A stretch of 64,000 bases of DNA from CAZRVH01 sp964608325 (GTDB lineage Bacteria; Patescibacteriota; Gracilibacteria; Peribacterales; Peribacteraceae): contig CAZSMX010000001.1 in NCBI GenBank assembly GCA_964608325.1, positions 62,001 through 126,000 on the forward strand, read 5' to 3'. The translations under genes were made by a program, and so were the position numbers. Shown here piece after piece: positions 8,992 through 16,800 of the stretch; position 1 is the stretch's first letter, and the number at the start of each line of letters is the position of its first letter. The notes under the pieces were generated by a model that searched no databases, was not told where the DNA came from, and saw only the letters and a list, made by a program, of their open reading frames with translations.

Positions 8992-9981
8992 CTACTTCAC
9001 AAACACAACATCCTCCACTCTCACCCCAAACTTCCCAGGGAAATAGACTCCCGGCTCGATCGCGATCACCTCCCCCTTCAGCAAAGGACGGTCGTCGCGC
9101 GGCGCGAGGGTCACTCCTTCATGCACTTCCAACCCAACGCCGTGTCCCAGCGCATGCGTCATATGTTTGTCCCACCCGTAATCTTTCAATACCTCCCGCG
9201 CGATGGCATCCAGCTCTTTCGCACTCACGCCCGGTTTCACCTTCTTCCGTACGACTACCATGGTTTTCTCGACCGCCTCGATCGCTTTTTTCTGAAGATC
9301 CGTAAGCGTTCCCGTCGCGAAAACGCGGCTCATGTCGGAGGAATATCCTTTGTAGAACACTCCTATGTCAATTTGCACCAGTTCCCCTTTTTTCAGTTTC
9401 CGTTCGCCCGCCCTGTGGTGCGGCCTGCTGGTATGAGGACCGAACGCGACAATGGGTTCGAAAGAAAATTTCTCGGCTCCGAGCTCCCTGGCGCGGGCTT
9501 CCAGCATCCACGCCACTCCCCTCTCGGTAATGCCCGGCTTCAGGAGCATCGGCACTGTCGCCATCAATTCCTTGGTGATCGTAATCGCTTTTTTGATAAG
9601 TCGGATTTCGGTTGAGTCCTTCTGTCTGCGGAAATGTTCGATGATGTTCTCGGTGCGGACGAACTTTGTTTTCTTCAGCAGCTTCTTCCAGCGGCGCATC
9701 GTCGCAATGGTCACGTTGTGCTCCTCGAAGCCGCATTTGGGCACAGCATCCATATGTTTTTGCAGATCAGCCCTATCACAAGCCTTCAGAAACCCTTTTT
9801 GGGCCTTTTGCGCCAGCTCGGTATAACGCGGATCCACATAGAGCTTAAACGCCTTAGGCGTGACCAGCAGAATCCCGCTGCTTAACGAAATTCCGGTGAG
9901 ATACCGGATATTGGTAAGGTCTGTGACAAGCAGGAACGGAACATTGCCGTATTCGAGGAGTTTTGCAGGCGTCGGACGCAT
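8992..9981 (-). CDS. Xaa-Pro aminopeptidase (M24 family)
   Basis: A 329-residue metallopeptidase of the pita-bread fold that removes N-terminal residues before proline in the cytosol. The N-terminal creatinase-like part (1-115) is short. The catalytic part shows the five metal ligands in order: D in VQIDIGVF, D in SSDMSRVF, H in ALGHGVGLEVH, E in AIEPGVY and E in VRVEDVVFV. Length and motif order fit PepP/PepQ-type enzymes without extra domains. The ATG at 9981 lies in a short region shared with the divergent pilin gene, whose TATACT box (10014-10019) overlaps a minus-strand TATCAT. Confidence 0.9.
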   Translation of the reverse strand: MRPTPAKLLEYGNVPFLLVTDLTNIRYLTGISLSSGILLVTPKAFKLYVDPRYTELAQKAQKGFLKACDRADLQKHMDAVPKCGFEEHNVTIATMRRWKKLLKKTKFVRTENIIEHFRRQKDSTEIRLIKKAITITKELMATVPMLLKPGITERGVAWMLEARARELGAEKFSFEPIVAFGPHTSRPHHRAGERKLKKGELVQIDIGVFYKGYSSDMSRVFATGTLTDLQKKAIEAVEKTMVVVRKKVKPGVSAKELDAIAREVLKDYGWDKHMTHALGHGVGLEVHEGVTLAPRDDRPLLKGEVIAIEPGVYFPGKFGVRVEDVVFVK

Positions 9982-10013
9982 GGAAGGGGGTGGCGAAAAA
10001 GGCTCAGGTATGA

Positions 10014-10019
10014 TATACT
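10014..10019 (+). promoter_or_regulatory. -10 box of the pilin/PKD operon
   Basis: TATACT 24 bases before the ATG at 10043, giving a leader of about 17 bases. No convincing -35 is seen. Confidence 0.35.
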
Positions 10020-10042
10020 AATAAGAATTTTCCTCACCCACT

Positions 10043-10420
10043 ATGCGCCTGTTCTCCCGCGTTACAAAATCCGCCGTCGCGACAGCGATGCTGTCCCTGC
10101 CGGCAACGGTAACCGCACAAGTGTACAACGGCGGCGGCATTAACGCCGGAGTGGCGGCGGCAGGCAGCCTGGGACTGTCCACGGGAAATCCTTTCTATGT
10201 GCTGCTCAACGTGATCCGCATCGTCCTAAACCTTATGGGCATCGTTGCGATGGCGGCGATCATCATCGCGGGTATCTACATGATCATCAGCCTTGGAAAT
10301 GACGAACAAATCGACAAGGCAAAGAAGATCATCAAGTACACTCTCATCGGACTCATCATCATCCTGTTCTCCAGGATACTTGTCGGACTCGTCACCCACT
10401 TCCTCTACAGCGCCGTCTGA
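10043..10420 (+). CDS. TrbC/VirB2-like pilin
   Basis: A 125-residue pilin-like protein. A signal peptide ends near residue 27 (ATVTAQ). A short glycine-rich ectodomain and two long hydrophobic helices follow, about 52-85 (YVLLNVIRIVLNLMGIVAMA onward) and about 96-120, separated by a charged loop GNDEQIDKAKK. This is the layout of VirB2/TrbC major pilins of type IV secretion and of related CPR membrane proteins. It lies 5 bases before the PKD gene, so the two form an operon. It is the only pilus structural gene visible and may work with the TraD/VirD4-like ATPases elsewhere in the window. Confidence 0.72.
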   Translation: MRLFSRVTKSAVATAMLSLPATVTAQVYNGGGINAGVAAAGSLGLSTGNPFYVLLNVIRIVLNLMGIVAMAAIIIAGIYMIISLGNDEQIDKAKKIIKYTLIGLIIILFSRILVGLVTHFLYSAV

Positions 10421-10425
10421 TCCCT

Positions 10426-12441
10426 ATGAACACCCCCATCATCCGCCTTTCGCTCGCCTTCGTCCTCGCATTCTCCACGGCCTCCCTTGCCGCGGCCCAG
10501 TCGCAGGACGGCGATGAAACCATCACCCTGACGCTCGGGGATATCTTCGAGATCCTTCCGTCCACAGAACTCGCCGAGCCGGAATTTTCCTGGATCCTCA
10601 CGCAGGACAGGACGTTCATCCAGGCCGAACGCACGCCTCTGTTCCGCTACAGGTTCATCGAACCGAAGACCTACACGCTCATCGGCAGCATCCAGGCCGG
10701 CGACCAGTCCGCGGTGATCCAGCGCACATTCACGATCAACGTGCTGCCGCGCTCCGCCAGCGGATCCGCATCCGTCGCATCACTCGCAAGCGGCACGGCC
10801 GCGACGCTGGTCACTACCGTCCCGGTGACAAATCTCCAGGGAAAGGCCGTGATCGCCGATGGCAAACAGACGCTGAAACTGATCCCGAAGAACCTGGATG
10901 TGAAACCCCTGGCGCTCGACACCAACCTCCAGCGCGACACGGATGGCGACGGATCGAGCGGCAATGACCTGGACAATGGCGGAACCTTCATGCATTCGGA
11001 CGCCACGCCGCTGTACGTGTGGTTCACGGCCCTCAAGGATTCCCAAGACATGGCGATCACGGCGCCGTCCGGGCAGTCCGGCGTGACACAACAGAAGATC
11101 AGCATCCTCTCCGAGGCGTATGCGAAGACGCAGGGACTGTTCGTCAGCCCCATCACCATCGCGATGACACCCGTCTCTTCTTCAGAATTCGATTTCACGG
11201 CGACGGTCGACTCCAGTCTTTCGTCTCCTTCCCTCCTGTACCAGTGGGACTTCGGCGACGGTGAGGAGAGCCTCCTCACCAACCCCCGCCATGCCTATGG
11301 CACGACGGGAACCTTCACGGTCAGCCTGCGCGTACGCGACCTGGAAACGGGCAACGACATCGGCTCCGTGTCGACGGACGTGGACGTGGAATCATTGTCC
11401 GACGGAACTGAATCGTCCGCAGCTTCCGAGTCATCCGATTCGTCCTCCGCGGGCGGAACGGCCGGGGGACCCGGAATCCTTTCCATGCTTTCCGGTTGGA
11501 TCTCGTACATCGTCCTCCTTATCATCTCGCTTCTGATCGGAACGGTAGGCGTGGTGCTGTACGGAAAACTCAGGAAGAAGAAATCCATCAGCGATACGTT
11601 CGCCAGCATGGAAGCGAAAATCATCGATCAGCCTGCGACCGCGAAGAATCCCCCGCCCTTGGAGATAAAGAAGCCCGCACCCGTGACCCCTGCCGCGAAG
11701 CCGGATGCGCCGAAGCAGGCAGTAGTCGCCGCCCCCGTCGCGGCCAAGCCTGCCGCTCCCCAGGCGCCGAAGGCTCCTACCGTCCCGACTCCCCCGAAGC
11801 CGGCGGCCCCCAGCATTCCGCAGCCTCCGAAACCCGCAGCCCCGCAGACGCCGTCCCCGGAACCGACGGTGAATCCTGATAATGCTCCGGACTGGTTGAA
11901 GAAAGGAATGACTCCTGCGCAACCCGCGGCACCCGCGCAGCAGCCGAAGCCGGCCGCGCCCGCCGTTCCCCAGCCTCCGAAACCCGCCGCTCCTGCCGTA
12001 CCGACGGTACCCAAGCCTCCCGTACCCCAACCTCCCAAGACTCCGGTGGCACCCGTCGTGCCTGCGACACCCGTACCTACGCCTCCTCAGGCAGCACCCG
12101 CACCGATCGCACCCACCCCTCCGGCAACGCCGAAGCCCGTACCGCAGCCTCCTGCCCCGCCGAAGCCTGCTACTCCCCCAGCACCCGTACAAACACCGGT
12201 TCCTGCTCCCGTTGCGCAGCCCATCGCCCCTGCACCGACACCCGCATCAGTACCCGCACCCCCCGTCGTTCCTGCGGCTCCGGTCCCCCCGGTGATGCCC
12301 TCCGCCCCCGTAACACCGCCCGCACCGACCCCCTCGGCACCCGCCCAAATGCCTCTTACGGAAGGCAAAGACGAACCCATTGCGATTATCAGGGCAGAAA
12401 GCCTGAATCCGCAGCAGCCCCAAAATCCGTCGCAATCCTAA
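10426..12441 (+). CDS. PKD-domain surface protein with proline-rich tail
   Basis: A 671-residue protein. A signal peptide (1-24, ending AAAQ) is followed by beta-rich regions. A PKD domain lies about 245-305 with the hallmark YQWDFGDGEE. A serine-rich linker leads to one membrane helix (about 355-380, ISYIVLLIISLLIGTVGVVL). The remaining 270 residues are mostly proline, alanine and lysine (PPKPAAP repeats) and end in a short charged piece. With this topology the Pro-rich tail would be cytosolic. PKD domains usually mediate adhesion or protein contacts. It follows the pilin by 5 bases and ends in a strong terminator, so it may be part of a pilus or adhesion apparatus. Confidence 0.75.
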   Translation: MNTPIIRLSLAFVLAFSTASLAAAQSQDGDETITLTLGDIFEILPSTELAEPEFSWILTQDRTFIQAERTPLFRYRFIEPKTYTLIGSIQAGDQSAVIQRTFTINVLPRSASGSASVASLASGTAATLVTTVPVTNLQGKAVIADGKQTLKLIPKNLDVKPLALDTNLQRDTDGDGSSGNDLDNGGTFMHSDATPLYVWFTALKDSQDMAITAPSGQSGVTQQKISILSEAYAKTQGLFVSPITIAMTPVSSSEFDFTATVDSSLSSPSLLYQWDFGDGEESLLTNPRHAYGTTGTFTVSLRVRDLETGNDIGSVSTDVDVESLSDGTESSAASESSDSSSAGGTAGGPGILSMLSGWISYIVLLIISLLIGTVGVVLYGKLRKKKSISDTFASMEAKIIDQPATAKNPPPLEIKKPAPVTPAAKPDAPKQAVVAAPVAAKPAAPQAPKAPTVPTPPKPAAPSIPQPPKPAAPQTPSPEPTVNPDNAPDWLKKGMTPAQPAAPAQQPKPAAPAVPQPPKPAAPAVPTVPKPPVPQPPKTPVAPVVPATPVPTPPQAAPAPIAPTPPATPKPVPQPPAPPKPATPPAPVQTPVPAPVAQPIAPAPTPASVPAPPVVPAAPVPPVMPSAPVTPPAPTPSAPAQMPLTEGKDEPIAIIRAESLNPQQPQNPSQS

Positions 12442-12458
12442 GGAAATTGCCTATACTA

Positions 12459-12493
12459 GGGGCGTCCGTCCGAAAGGATGACGCCCCTTTTTT
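12459..12493 (+). terminator. Terminator after the PKD gene
   Basis: GGGGCGTC (12459-12466) pairs with GACGCCCC (12480-12487), followed by six T. Confidence 0.85.
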
Positions 12494-12535
12494 GGCTGGC
12501 ATGCACCGTTTCACGCCAGTACTATAGGGCCCCGT

Positions 12536-12605
12536 GGCGATCGTAGCTCAGTTGGGTCGAGGATTCGCTGGCGAATCCGAGCAGATAAAATTGCATCCGC
12601 TCTAA
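12536..12605 (+). pseudogene. tRNA-His 5' fragment with hairpins
   Basis: The first 20 bases after 12536 are identical to the 5' end of the intact tRNA-His (through the D-loop GTTGG). The sequence then diverges. It can still close a D stem (GCTC/GAGC) around an inserted perfect hairpin GGATTCG/CGAATCC, then forms a second hairpin (GAGCAGAT/ATCCGCTC). No anticodon arm, T arm or CCA is present. It begins just after a TATAG-like -10. It may be a decayed copy, or leader RNA of the tRNA that follows. The 459-base stretch 12442-12900 holds only the terminator, this fragment and the two tRNA-His copies. Confidence 0.5.
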
Positions 12606-12640
12606 CCCCTCCACTACCCTTTCCGCGCTTCACATCTCAT

Positions 12641-12718
12641 GGCGATCGTAGCTCAGTTGGTTAGAGCATCTGGTTGTGGTCCAGAGGGTCGTGGGTTCGA
12701 ATCCCATCGATCGCCCCA
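12641..12718 (+). tRNA. tRNA-His (GTG)
   Basis: A complete 78-base cloverleaf. The extra G-1 (12641) pairs with C73, the identity element of tRNA-His. The acceptor stem is GCGATCG/CGATCGC, the D stem GCTC/GAGC, the anticodon arm TCTGG-TTGTGGT-CCAGA with anticodon GTG, and the T arm GTGGG-TTCGAAT-CCCAT. CCA is encoded (12716-12718). hisS lies about 10 kb away. Broken copies flank it on both sides. Confidence 0.97.
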
Positions 12719-12740
12719 TTCTTACATCACCTTGAGTCGT

Positions 12741-12858
12741 GGCGATCGTAGCTCAGTTGGCCGACGAGCTTTGCGAGTCTCAAAAAACAAACACCTGAGC
12801 GCAGCTCATCTGGTTGTGGTCCAGAGGGTCGTGGGTTCGAATCCCATCGATCGCCCCA
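12741..12858 (+). pseudogene. tRNA-His copy with 40-base insertion
   Basis: The first 20 bases and the last 50 bases (anticodon arm to CCA) match the intact tRNA-His, but the total is 118 bases. A D arm can still form from GCTC and the first GAGC. The extra bases then fall between the D and anticodon arms and contain a GAGC-GCA-GCTC hairpin. The insert is too short for a group I intron, and the site is not a usual intron position. It is either a decayed copy, an unusual precursor whose extra arm is removed, or an assembly chimera of repeated tRNA DNA. Confidence 0.6.
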
Positions 12859-12900
12859 TCAATAAAACACATTCGATGAAGGCTTTGATGCATGTCGTTT

Positions 12901-13746
12901 TCAGCTTTCAACCTTCCCCTTCCCGGTGCTAATCATGACGATTTTTCGAGTCGTATCACGGAATCTTCGTACCATCATCAAAGGCACCAACGCCGAAGGT
13001 TCGGCATCAAGAAAATCCGGAGCGTTTTGAACGCACCACTCTATGTCTTCCTCGGAAATGAAATCCCTGCCGTGAGATGTCCCCTGGCGCACTGCCTGAA
13101 GCAACTGTGTCCGCATCATATCTTCACGGAGCGGAAGATGCGAAGCGCACAATTTGTCGGCCTTACTCACGGTCCTCATGGGATGGATGCCGATGACTTT
13201 CGTCGTGCCGCCCTCACTTTCAACTCCTTCGCACAACCCCATATACAACTCCCCGCTTCCAAGCGGACACACGATCAGATCCGGACTCTCATGTTTTATT
13301 TCGGCGAATATATCCCTGTACGCTTCGTGTCCGCTGTTGGTCACATCCCATATCCTTTCGTTTTTCGATTTTCGCGCCAATTCCATAATATCTCTGGAGC
13401 TGAACGGCTTTGAAAGATCGACCGCATGCACCTCCGCCGACGTATTCTCAAGCGACTCACGGATGGAAGTTCGAATTGTTTCGGACACGATGGTAACGAT
13501 CCGGAGGCCCGTTCCTTCCGCGATGGTAGCTAGACTAAATCCTGCATTTCCCGACGTCAGAATAGCGAGCGTATGCACGTCATTTTCAAGCGCCTTGCGA
13601 ATGAGGAAATCGCTTTTGCGATCTTTATGAGTGCCCGTCGGGTTTTTGGATTCATCCTTAATCAGTACCTTCGCCTTCAACGGGGCACCTTCAAAGCTAT
13701 TTAGTTCAACAAGCGGCGTATTCCCTATTGAATTGCTATTCTTCAT
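12901..13746 (-). CDS. Threonine synthase-like PLP-dependent enzyme
   Basis: A 281-residue fold-type II PLP enzyme of the threonine synthase/threonine dehydratase/cysteine synthase superfamily. It opens with GNTPLVEL. The PLP lysine lies in NPTGTHKDR (about residue 41). SGNAG (about 65-69) binds the cofactor phosphate. CPLGSGELYMG is the glycine loop. At under 300 residues it lacks the N-terminal domain of full threonine synthase, so the substrate is open. AT-rich composition and a position outside any operon suggest acquisition. The start ATG 13746 lies 6 bases after TATAAT (13758-13753), preceded by TTGACT at 16 bases, so the mRNA is probably leaderless. Confidence 0.8.
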   Translation of the reverse strand: MKNSNSIGNTPLVELNSFEGAPLKAKVLIKDESKNPTGTHKDRKSDFLIRKALENDVHTLAILTSGNAGFSLATIAEGTGLRIVTIVSETIRTSIRESLENTSAEVHAVDLSKPFSSRDIMELARKSKNERIWDVTNSGHEAYRDIFAEIKHESPDLIVCPLGSGELYMGLCEGVESEGGTTKVIGIHPMRTVSKADKLCASHLPLREDMMRTQLLQAVRQGTSHGRDFISEEDIEWCVQNAPDFLDAEPSALVPLMMVRRFRDTTRKIVMISTGKGKVES

Positions 13747-13752
13747 ATTTGT

Positions 13753-13780
13753 ATTATAAAATTTATTATGGATAAGTCAA
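13753..13780 (-). promoter_or_regulatory. Promoter of the PLP-enzyme gene, leaderless
   Basis: Minus strand TTGACT (13780-13775), 16-base spacer, TATAAT (13758-13753), then 6 bases to the ATG. Confidence 0.65.
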
Positions 13781-13799
13781 ATACACTTTCAGGTGGATA

Positions 13800-13824
13800 C
13801 AAAAATCCCGCCTCTCGGCGGGAT
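13800..13824 (-). terminator. Terminator of the giant DUF11 gene
   Basis: ATCCCGCC/GGCGGGAT hairpin (13805-13824) followed on the minus strand by a T run. Confidence 0.8.
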
Positions 13825-13849
13825 CTTGTGTAGTAACTGATTAAGCTTC

Positions 13850-16800
13850 TTAGAAGAAGTAGCGCTTCGTGAAGAACGTGGAGCCGAGGCTTCCCGCGAT
13901 CAGTACGATAGATGCTGCGAGCGGCATCACCGGGGTTCCCGTCTGGGGCAGGATGCGGATGACGCGGACGAACTCACTGTCGGAGGCGCGCTGGCCCGGA
14001 GCCGTGACCGTGGCCGTGTTCGGGATCAGGTCGCCGTTCTGCGCGTCGACCGAGACGCTGGCAGTGTAGTGCAGCGTGCGGACCGCTCCCACTTCCATGC
14101 GGCCGAGATCCCAGTGGATCGCGTTGCCGCGGATCTGACCGCCGGGGGCGGAGAAAATCGTGAGGCGCGGAGAGGTGTGGATGTCGTCGACGACCACATT
14201 GTCGATGGAGTCGCTTCCCGTGTTGCGCACGACGAGCGTGTAAGACAGCACGTCACCCGGCAGGGCTTCGTTGCGGTCGACGGACTTGTCGATCGTCAGG
14301 TTGGCTTCGCCGCGGGCGATGCGCTCGCCGCGGATGTCCACGTCGACGCTGTCGCTGTCACAGTCCGTTTCGACACGCAGGCGAACGCTGTCGCCGTCGT
14401 TCAGGTCGTTATCGGTTTCGACCGTCAGGTCCAGGACCTTCGTGTCGTTGGCGCCGATGAAGACATCGTTCCACTCCACTTCATGTCCATTCTCATCCCC
14501 TCCCCCGTTCGCGTCGACGAAGTCCATATCGCGGTCCAGGAAGGCCGTGAGGTCGAACGTCTGACTCTGGTTCGTATTGTTGCGGACGCGGATCTCGTAA
14601 TCGATCTCATCTCCCGCATCCACCTCGTCATCGTCGACGTCGACGTTCACGCTCGGGCAGAACGTGACGACGTTCGGGCAGGTGAGCGTCGTGTTCATCT
14701 GGCTGGAATTGTTGGATTGGTTGGAATCCGGCGTGGAAGACGTGACGGTCGCGCGGTTCGTCACCGTTGACTGGCTGCAGTTGGATCCGGGCGACGTTGT
14801 CGTAACGCCGATCGCGATGGTCGTGTTCTGGCCGCTGGTCATGGTGCCGAGGTTGCAAGTAACGGTCTGGCCGTTCAGAACGCATCGGCTGTCGGTGGAG
14901 CCGGGAAGCGGGATGAGTTCGCTCGGGATCGTATCGGTCACCACCACGTTCTGTGCCGTCTGGGGACCGTTATTCGTGACGCTCAGCTGGTACGTGAAGT
15001 TGGTGCCGCGGGCGACGGAGGACGGACCCGTCTTCACAATCGCCATATCGGCGTTCACCTGGACGGAATTCTGCTGGTTGAGAACCGTCACTTGGGCGCA
15101 AGAAACGTTGTTCTGGGAAGCCGTGACGTTGACGATGCCGTTGGACGGCGTCATGGACGTCATGGTCCATCCGGAGGGAACGATTTCCGCGACGGTGTGG
15201 GTACCGACCGAGACGTTATTGAAGCGGGCCTTGCCCGTGGAATCGTTCACCGTGGACTGGCTGCCGTCGAGCGTGAATGTAAACTGGGCAACCGGCGTCA
15301 GGATGGCGCCCAGAGTATTCAGCGTGGTCTTCGTGATCTCGATGCATCCCGTCTGGGAGGGACAATTGACCTGCGTGGTCACCGTGCCGCTCGTGTTGTT
15401 GTTCGGGTTACTGTCATTCGTCGCAGACACCGTAGCCTGGTTGTTGATGGTCGTGCACGGCTGGGTGCTGGGGACCGAGAACGTCAGGAGGACGGACCTG
15501 TTGGAACCGGCGTTGAGCGTTCCCAGGTTGCAGACGATGGACGCGCTCTGCTGGCTGCAGGAGGAATCGGAGGAAGAGGGAACGAACGTGAGTCCGGACG
15601 GCACATGGTCCACGACGGACACGTTGTTCGCGGCGACGGTGGACGTGTTGGATACCGTCAGCGTGTAGGTGATGTTATTGCCGGGCGTGACCGTGGACGG
15701 ACCCGTTTTGACGATTGCCACATCCGGGTTCGGCTGGAGCACCTGGCGGTTCTTGAAGACGACCGTGACGCACTGGTTGTTGGCGGGAACCGTGACGACT
15801 CCGTTGGCGGGCGTCACCAAAACCTGCTGCCATCCGGACGGTAGAGTTTCCGTGACCGTGTGCGTTCCGGCGGGCACGTTGTTGAAGCGAGCGTTTCCGG
15901 AGGAATCGTTCGTGGTCGTCTGGCTGCCGTCGAGCGTGAAGGTGAACTGGGGCGTGACCGAGAGGAGGTTGCCGCTCGGGTCGTACGCCTCCTTCTTCAC
16001 GTCGATGCATCCGAGCTGCGGGCAGATTACCTGGATCGTGGCGGAGCTCTGGTTGTTGTTCGGGTTGTCGCCCGTCGTGGTGGTGCTGACATTTGCGACG
16101 TTCACGATCGGTCCGCATGTCGTTGCGGCGGACGACTGGTAAGTGAACGTGGCGGAGATCTGGGCTCCCGGGGCCATCGTGCCGAAGTTACAGATGATGC
16201 TGTTACCTTGCTGGCTGCAGCGATTGTCGGAGCTGCTGATGAATGTAAGTCCGGACGGGATGGGATCGGATACTACGACGTTCGCGGCGGCATCGGGACC
16301 GTTGTTGCGGACCGTGATGCCGTACGAACCCTGGTTGCCCCGGTCGATGGACGGCGTGACGGCCGTCTTCACGATCTGGACGTCGGCGGACACAGGGCAG
16401 ATTACCTGGATCGTAGCCGTGCTGGAGTTGTTGGAGAGGTTATCATCCTGCGTGGTCGTGGTAACGGTCGCGGTGTTCGGCACCGTTCCGCAAACCGTCG
16501 CGACGGACGTCTGGAAGGTGAACGTGACGTTGATCTGGGCGCCGTTGGACATGTTTCCGAAGTTACAGACGATGCTGCTTCCAACCTGGGAGCAACGATT
16601 GTCGGAGCTGCTGACAAAAGTCAGACCGGAGGGAATCGCGTCGGTGACGACGACGTTGTTCGCCGTGTCCGGACCGTTGTTGCGAACCGTGATGCCGTAG
16701 GAAGCCTGGTTTCCGCGGTCAATAGACGGCGTGACGGCCGTCTTCGTCACCTGGATATCCGCCTTCGGCGTGGCGCAGACGAAGTTCAACCAGATGTTGA

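Noticed and set aside
12842..12932. Short plus-strand open frame over the tRNA-His copies
   Set aside because: It crosses tRNA genes and has no ribosome site.
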